This document shows positions 14,805 through 18,240 of a stretch of 18,240 nt of DNA, piece after piece. A model generated the notes under the pieces. The model was not told where the DNA came from and made no database searches. It saw nothing but the letters and a program-made list of their open reading frames with translations. The stretch lies in contig MU647897.1 of the NCBI GenBank assembly GCA_026770585.1, forward strand, positions 25,765-44,004, given 5' to 3'. This DNA is from Baffinella frigidus (taxonomy: Eukaryota > Cryptophyceae > Cryptomonadales > Baffinellaceae). The translations under genes and the position numbers were made by a program. The stretch's first letter is position 1, and every line of letters begins with the position of its first letter.

Positions 14805-14902
14805 GGCCTTAATTAATGCAGGTCCGCGAAACACGGGTGTGTGCGGTCCTCAAATCTAAGGCCCGCCGGGAAAGCGGTCACCGTGGACCTTTGCAGAAAA
14901 CT

Positions 14903-14942
14903 TGTGAGCCTCGGTCGGACAGGTGATGAGCCTCGGTGGTTG
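14903..14942. repeat. Inner inverted arm, left
   Basis: TGTGAGCCTCGGTCGGACAG, then GTGATGAGCCTCGGTGGTT, is the reverse complement of 17275-17313 with few differences. GAGCCTCGGT is itself repeated within the arm. Confidence 0.82.
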
Positions 14943-15063
14943 ACTAATGAAGGTAAGTTATCTCTCGCTTGTGTGTGGGCCTTGGCCGGCGCGGCCTCTC
15001 TCCTCCCAAGCCTCAAAACTGGTCTCAAAACTGGTCCCACTTCCCACGCCAAGTCCTGTTCCA

Positions 15064-15660
15064 GGGTTGAGGGTTTGGAATTTAGTGTTTAGGGTTTAGG
15101 GTTGGGGGTTAAGGTTTAGGGTTAAGGAATAAGGGTTCATGGTTTAGGGTTTAGGATTTGGGGTTCAAGGTTTACGGTTTGGGGTTTGGGCTTTGGGGTT
15201 TAGGGTTTAGGCTTTGGGATTTAGGGTTTAGGATTTAGATTTTAGGGTTTATGGTTGAGGGGTTCGGGTCTGGGTTTCAAGATTTGATTTAGGGTCAAGA
15301 GTTTAATCTAGGGTCAAGGGTTTGAATTAGGGTGAATGGTTCAAATCAGGGTTTAGGGTTTAGGGTTTAGGGTTTAGGGTTTAGAGTTGAGGGTTTCGGG
15401 TTTAGGGTTTAGGGTTTAGGTTTTGAGATAGGGTTGGCTGTTTAGGTTTCAGGTTTTACGGTTTGGATTTTGTAGTTTATTCAGGGTTCGGGGTTTCGGG
15501 GTTTGGGATTTGGGGTTTGGGATTTGGGGTTTAGGGTTCAGGGTTAAGGGTTTAGGGTTTAGGGTTTAGGACTGAGGGTTAAAGGTTTGAGGTTTAGGGT
15601 TCAGTTTTGAGGGTTTGGGATAGGGCTCAAAAGTGACCTGGTTTAGGGCTATGTTTTCTG
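15064..15660 (+). repeat. Degenerate TTTAGGG telomere-like array, block 1
   Basis: Heptamers GGGTTTA dominate, mixed with GGGTTCA, GGGTTGA, GGGTTTG and AGGGTTAAG variants; runs of four or five perfect units occur near 15350-15380. The G-rich strand is the plus strand. The unit matches the TTTAGGG telomere type, but degeneracy and non-repeat spacers show this is not a terminal telomere. Confidence 0.9.
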
Positions 15661-16015
15661 GTTTAGGTTTAAGAGTTTTGGGTTTACGGTTTCAATTTTC
15701 AACACTTCACCACTCGGAAACCTCTTTCCCGGGAAATGTCACTTTTTTGGCCCGAACAAACGCTAGCTCCATTCTCTGGGGGTGTAAGCGATGGTGTGCC
15801 AAAGAAATGGTGGTCGGTGTGCGGGCCTTAAATTCAAGGTCAATTAAGGCCCGCAAGACAACGGTGTGCGCGGTCCTTAAATTTCAGGCACGCAGAGACA
15901 GCGGTGGGTGTGCGTTCCTTAATTTATTAAAGTTCCAAAATCCATTTGGGGTGTGTACCTTGTCAGTAATACCTTATGTTCAAGTAAGCCCTATATGGAT
16001 GTTCTAACCTGATGG
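15661..16015. other. Spacer between telomere-like blocks
   Basis: It has three diverged GTGTGCG(G/C)(G/T)CCTTAAAT-type units (about 15818, 15865 and 15908) that resemble GTGTGCGGTCCTCAAAT at about 14838. Near 15980, CAAGTAAGCCCTATATGGATG resembles repeat S in opposite orientation. A 124-codon frame covers the region without recognisable features. Confidence 0.5.
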
Positions 16016-16385
16016 ATTTCGGGATTTGGGTTTCGGGTTTAGGGTCTAGGGTCTAGGGTCTAGGGTTTTGCAATCAGGGTTTAGGGTTGAGGGTTGAGGG
16101 TTGAGGGTTTAGGGTTTAGGGTTTGGGGTTTGGGGTTTAGGTTTTAGGGTCTAGGGTTCAGGGTTTGGGGTCTAGGGTTTAGGGTTTAGGGTTTAGGGTT
16201 TAGGGTTTAGGGTTTAGGCTTTAGGCTTTAGGCTTTAGGGTTTAGGGTTTAGAGTTCAGGGTTCAGAGATTAGGATTTAGGGTCTAGGGTTTATGCTACA
16301 TGGTTCAGGGTTTAGGGTTCAGGGTTGAAGGTTCAGGGTTTACGGTGCAGGGTTTACGGTGCAGGGTGTAGGGTTTATGCTGTAG
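16016..16385 (+). repeat. Degenerate TTTAGGG telomere-like array, block 2
   Basis: This is the most regular block: about six consecutive GGGTTTA units near 16168-16216, followed by GGCTTTA variants, then GGGTTCA, and GGTGCAGGGTTTAC near the end. It has the same strand orientation as block 1. Confidence 0.92.
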
Positions 16386-16524
16386 GCACCGTTCACGCAC
16401 ACGCGCCGGTTATTGAGGTGCCGCTCTCGAGCGGAGAGGAAACAACTTAAAAGGTGGTGAGATGACTTTCACCCGAAATCCAAAGCCAGATTATGTCCTT
16501 GACTGTTTGACATATTCAGGTTTT

Positions 16525-16770
16525 GAAGCTGAGGGCTCAGGGTTCAGGGTTCAGGATTCAGGGTTTAGTGCTTAGGGTTTTGGGTATCATAGGGTTTAGG
16601 GTTTACGGTTTAAGGTGTAGGGTGTAGGGATTAAGGTTTACGGTTTATGGTCTAGGGTTCAGGGTTTAGGGATTAGGATTTAGGGTTTTGGGTTTTGGGT
16701 TTATGGTCTAGGGTTTAGGTTTCAGAGTTTATGGGGTCAAGGTTCAGGGTTTGGGGTTTAAGGTTTAGTG
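16525..16770 (+). repeat. Degenerate TTTAGGG telomere-like array, block 3
   Basis: GGGTTCA, GGGTTTA, GGTTTACGG and GGGATTAGG variants on the plus strand. The 16386-16524 spacer before it looks unique and holds no gene. Confidence 0.85.
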
Positions 16771-16780
16771 TGGCCTTCGC

Positions 16781-16934
16781 CGAATATTTTGATAAATTCA
16801 AATCCGAGACCCTCAACCTTGTACAAATGTTGAGAGTTTGTACAAAAGTTTTGTCACAATGGATTTTCTGTCCTCGTGCATTTTCTTACCTTACAGGGCT
16901 TACTCAAACATAGGGTACGGCTTTGTGACGACGG
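16781..16934. repeat. Subtelomeric-type repeat S, copy 2
   Basis: This is the second copy of the segment at 14667-14804, in the same orientation. AAATGTTGAGAGTTTGTACA and AAAG are fully conserved, and the middle has a short insertion (TTTTGTCACAATGG region). Confidence 0.82.
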
Positions 16935-17039
16935 TGGGTGTGGGGACTTAACTTTCTGCAAAGTTGACTTTTGCGAGACTTGTAATTGGCTGAACGGAGC
17001 TGGGTCGTGGATTAAACAATGGATGCCTGACCTTACGAA

Positions 17040-17195
17040 TTTCGGGTTTCGTGTTTGGGGTTTGGGGTTTGGGGTTCAGGGTTTGGGTTTTGTGGTTTGG
17101 GGTCTGGGGTTTTGGGTTTGGGGTTGGGGTTTTGGGGTTTGGGGTTTGGGGTTTGGGGTTTGGGGTTCGGGGTTCGGGTGTTAGGGTTTAGGAGG
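17040..17195 (+). repeat. Degenerate TTTGGGG/TTTAGGG array, block 4
   Basis: GGGTTTG is the main unit here rather than GGGTTTA, repeated almost continuously from 17052 to 17170. It forms Gly/Leu/Trp/Phe-rich spurious frames (GFGVWGLGFGVQ). Confidence 0.9.
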
Positions 17196-17274
17196 AGTGA
17201 GGGTTTGCGATGCTTCAGCCGCTCTCCGCGAGCCTAAAAAACCTTGGTGAGACCCCGCTTAGGAGGAGAGAGTG

Positions 17275-17313
17275 AACCATCGAGGCTCATCACCTGTCCG
17301 ACCGAGGCTCACA
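17275..17313. repeat. Inner inverted arm, right
   Basis: Reverse complement of 14903-14942: AACCATCGAGGCTCATCACC, then TGTCCGACCGAGGCTCACA. It is followed 82 bp later by the outer right arm. Confidence 0.82.
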
Positions 17314-17394
17314 CTTGGAGCAACGTGGCCAGGCCTCAAGCCACGCAAGGCCCCTTCGGAGAGGGGTATTCTGACCTCTTGCTTGCAGCCCTTT

Positions 17395-17473
17395 CATTTA
17401 GGTCCTTTAGGTTCTTCGAGCTCCCAACATAGGCGGACACCGGAACTGGTTCTGTAGAAAGGCCATGCTTCCT
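17395..17473. repeat. Outer inverted arm, right
   Basis: Reverse complement of 13801-13878: CCTTTAGGTTCTTCGAGCTC, CATAGGCGGACACCGGAACT, CTGTAGAAAGGCCATGCTTC. It has only scattered mismatches and one or two indels. Confidence 0.82.
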
Positions 17474-17534
17474 TTCGGATCACATCAACCTTGTTTTGGA
17501 GTCGTTTGTCATTTATTGACACTGGTTAACTTTC

Positions 17535-17632
17535 CACAGAACGGACTTCGAAGGGATTTTGAATAACCCCTGCCTGTAAGCGATAAGACCTAGGACCTTA
17601 CGGCAGACAATCCGTAGGGACAGGGGGGTTTC
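17535..17632. repeat. Dispersed repeat, family C, copy 2
   Basis: Matches 1140-1245: AACGGACTTC, TTTGAATAACCCCT, GTAAGCGATAAGACCTAGGA, CCGTAGGGACAGGGGGG. There is a 6-bp difference after CCCCT, and no open frame. Confidence 0.65.
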
Positions 17633-17681
17633 TGACAGATAAGGACATGGAGGGTGGCCCGGTTTGGGCCGAGAATCCCTT

Positions 17682-17787
17682 TATCCCTTAAGCGGCCAGT
17701 AGGCTCATACGCCCTGCCCTACCTTAGGTAGGACCTGCCTAGGACCTCTTGGCGGTCAAATTTGACCGGCTGGCCACTCAAGGGATA
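17682..17787. mobile_element. Family B MITE, copy 5
   Basis: TA-TCCCTTAAGCGGCC to GGCCACTCAAGGGA-TA. The interior has GTAGGCTCATACGCCCTGCC, CTAGGACCTCTTGGCGG and TCAAATTTGACCGGC, closest to the nested copy at 5288. Confidence 0.9.
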
Positions 17788-17835
17788 GCCCGCTGTGTGG
17801 ATTCGAAAGAAGCATGGTGCTTTGGTGGTCTGTGT

Positions 17836-17941
17836 ATTACACTCACATCGAAAGCCACGCCTACCTCAATCTTGAGGGGATAGGAACAATGTACGGATGA
17901 GCTCCCCGACCCGACCCATTTAGGCCCGACCGAGCCCCCCC
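17836..17941. repeat. 106-bp direct repeat, copy 1
   Basis: ATTACACTCACATCGAA, GCCACGCCTACCTCAATCTT and ACGGATGAGCTCCCCGAC through CCGACCGAGCCCCCC match 18107-18212 at a spacing of 271 bp, roughly 85-90 percent by eye. Confidence 0.85.
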
Positions 17942-18106
17942 TTTTCACGCGCCCTTTCTCTGGTCCTTTAGGTAAAAACGACGGCAGAAATGGCAAACGA
18001 CGGAGAAAGGACGTCGAGCCCCCATGACCTGAAGAACTTGACTTAGCAACTTCAAAATTGACTTTCGAAAAAAAAATGGTTGACTAAAAAATATCCACAT
18101 TCCCAA

Positions 18107-18205
18107 ATTACACTCACATCGAAGGCCACGCCCACCTCACTCTTGAGGAGATGGGAACAATTTACGGATGAGCTACCCGACTCAACCCAATGGGGTCCGA
18201 CCGAG

Positions 18206-18212
<7 letters not shown>
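18107..18212. repeat. 106-bp direct repeat, copy 2
   Basis: Second copy of 17836-17941; it ends in the C run at the window edge. The corresponding C run in copy 1 is only seven bases long. Confidence 0.85.

Positions 18213-18240
<28 letters not shown>
18206..18240. repeat. Terminal poly-C run, likely a contig or read edge
   Basis: 35 consecutive C residues reach the end of the window. The paired repeat upstream has CCCCCCC at the same position and then continues into TTTTCACGCG, so the excess length may be a homopolymer sequencing or assembly artefact. Confidence 0.75.

Noticed and set aside
15064-17195. A true chromosome-end telomere
   Set aside because: The arrays are degenerate, interrupted by unrelated sequence, and followed by about 1 kb of non-telomeric DNA including a transposon.

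Overview
This is a nuclear genome window from a eukaryote, most likely a unicellular alga or another protist. The support is one spliced gene with nine GT-AG introns, small non-autonomous DNA transposons in many copies, abundant microsatellites, and long arrays of a degenerate TTTAGGG heptamer. That heptamer is the telomere unit of plants, green algae and several alveolate and other algal groups, so the lineage cannot be fixed from this window. Nothing here looks bacterial, viral or organellar.

The only gene I can name with confidence is on the minus strand, 11994 down to 5766. It encodes NOP56, the core scaffold protein of box C/D snoRNPs. I reconstructed ten exons that join in frame into a 505-residue protein with the complete NOP56 architecture: NOP5NT, NOSIC, Nop domain and a lysine/glutamate-rich tail. 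Its introns (162 to 1063 bp) hold most of what is unusual: 'echo' copies of the adjoining exon ends (introns 2, 5, 6, 7 and possibly 8), telomere-like heptamer arrays (introns 5 and 6), two transposon copies (intron 9), and a sense-strand fragment of a kinesin motor domain (intron 3).

Layout: 1-505 is (CA)n and (CT)n microsatellite. 506-2560 is non-coding DNA with direct repeats, a 22-bp-arm perfect hairpin and a tandem array. 2559-5493 is a transposon graveyard with two short inverted-repeat families, here called A (ends TA-CAGGGGTACC...) and B (ends TA-TCCCTTAAGTGG...), including a B copy nested inside an A copy and a roughly 358-bp tandem duplication. 5494-5765 is the 3' flank of NOP56, with a small hairpin. 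5766-11994 is NOP56. 11995-13730 is its upstream region plus GC-rich sequence with no recognisable gene. 13730-17480 is subtelomere-like: four blocks of degenerate TTTAGGG heptamers, a diverged repeat in two copies, and two pairs of inverted segments arranged as nested arms. 17480-18240 carries another B element, a 106-bp direct repeat at a spacing of 271 bp, and a terminal run of C that is probably an assembly or sequencing edge.

Apart from NOP56, open frames in the window are best explained by microsatellites, transposon ends or GC-rich non-coding DNA. I found no tRNA, rRNA, CRISPR array or prokaryote-style operon.
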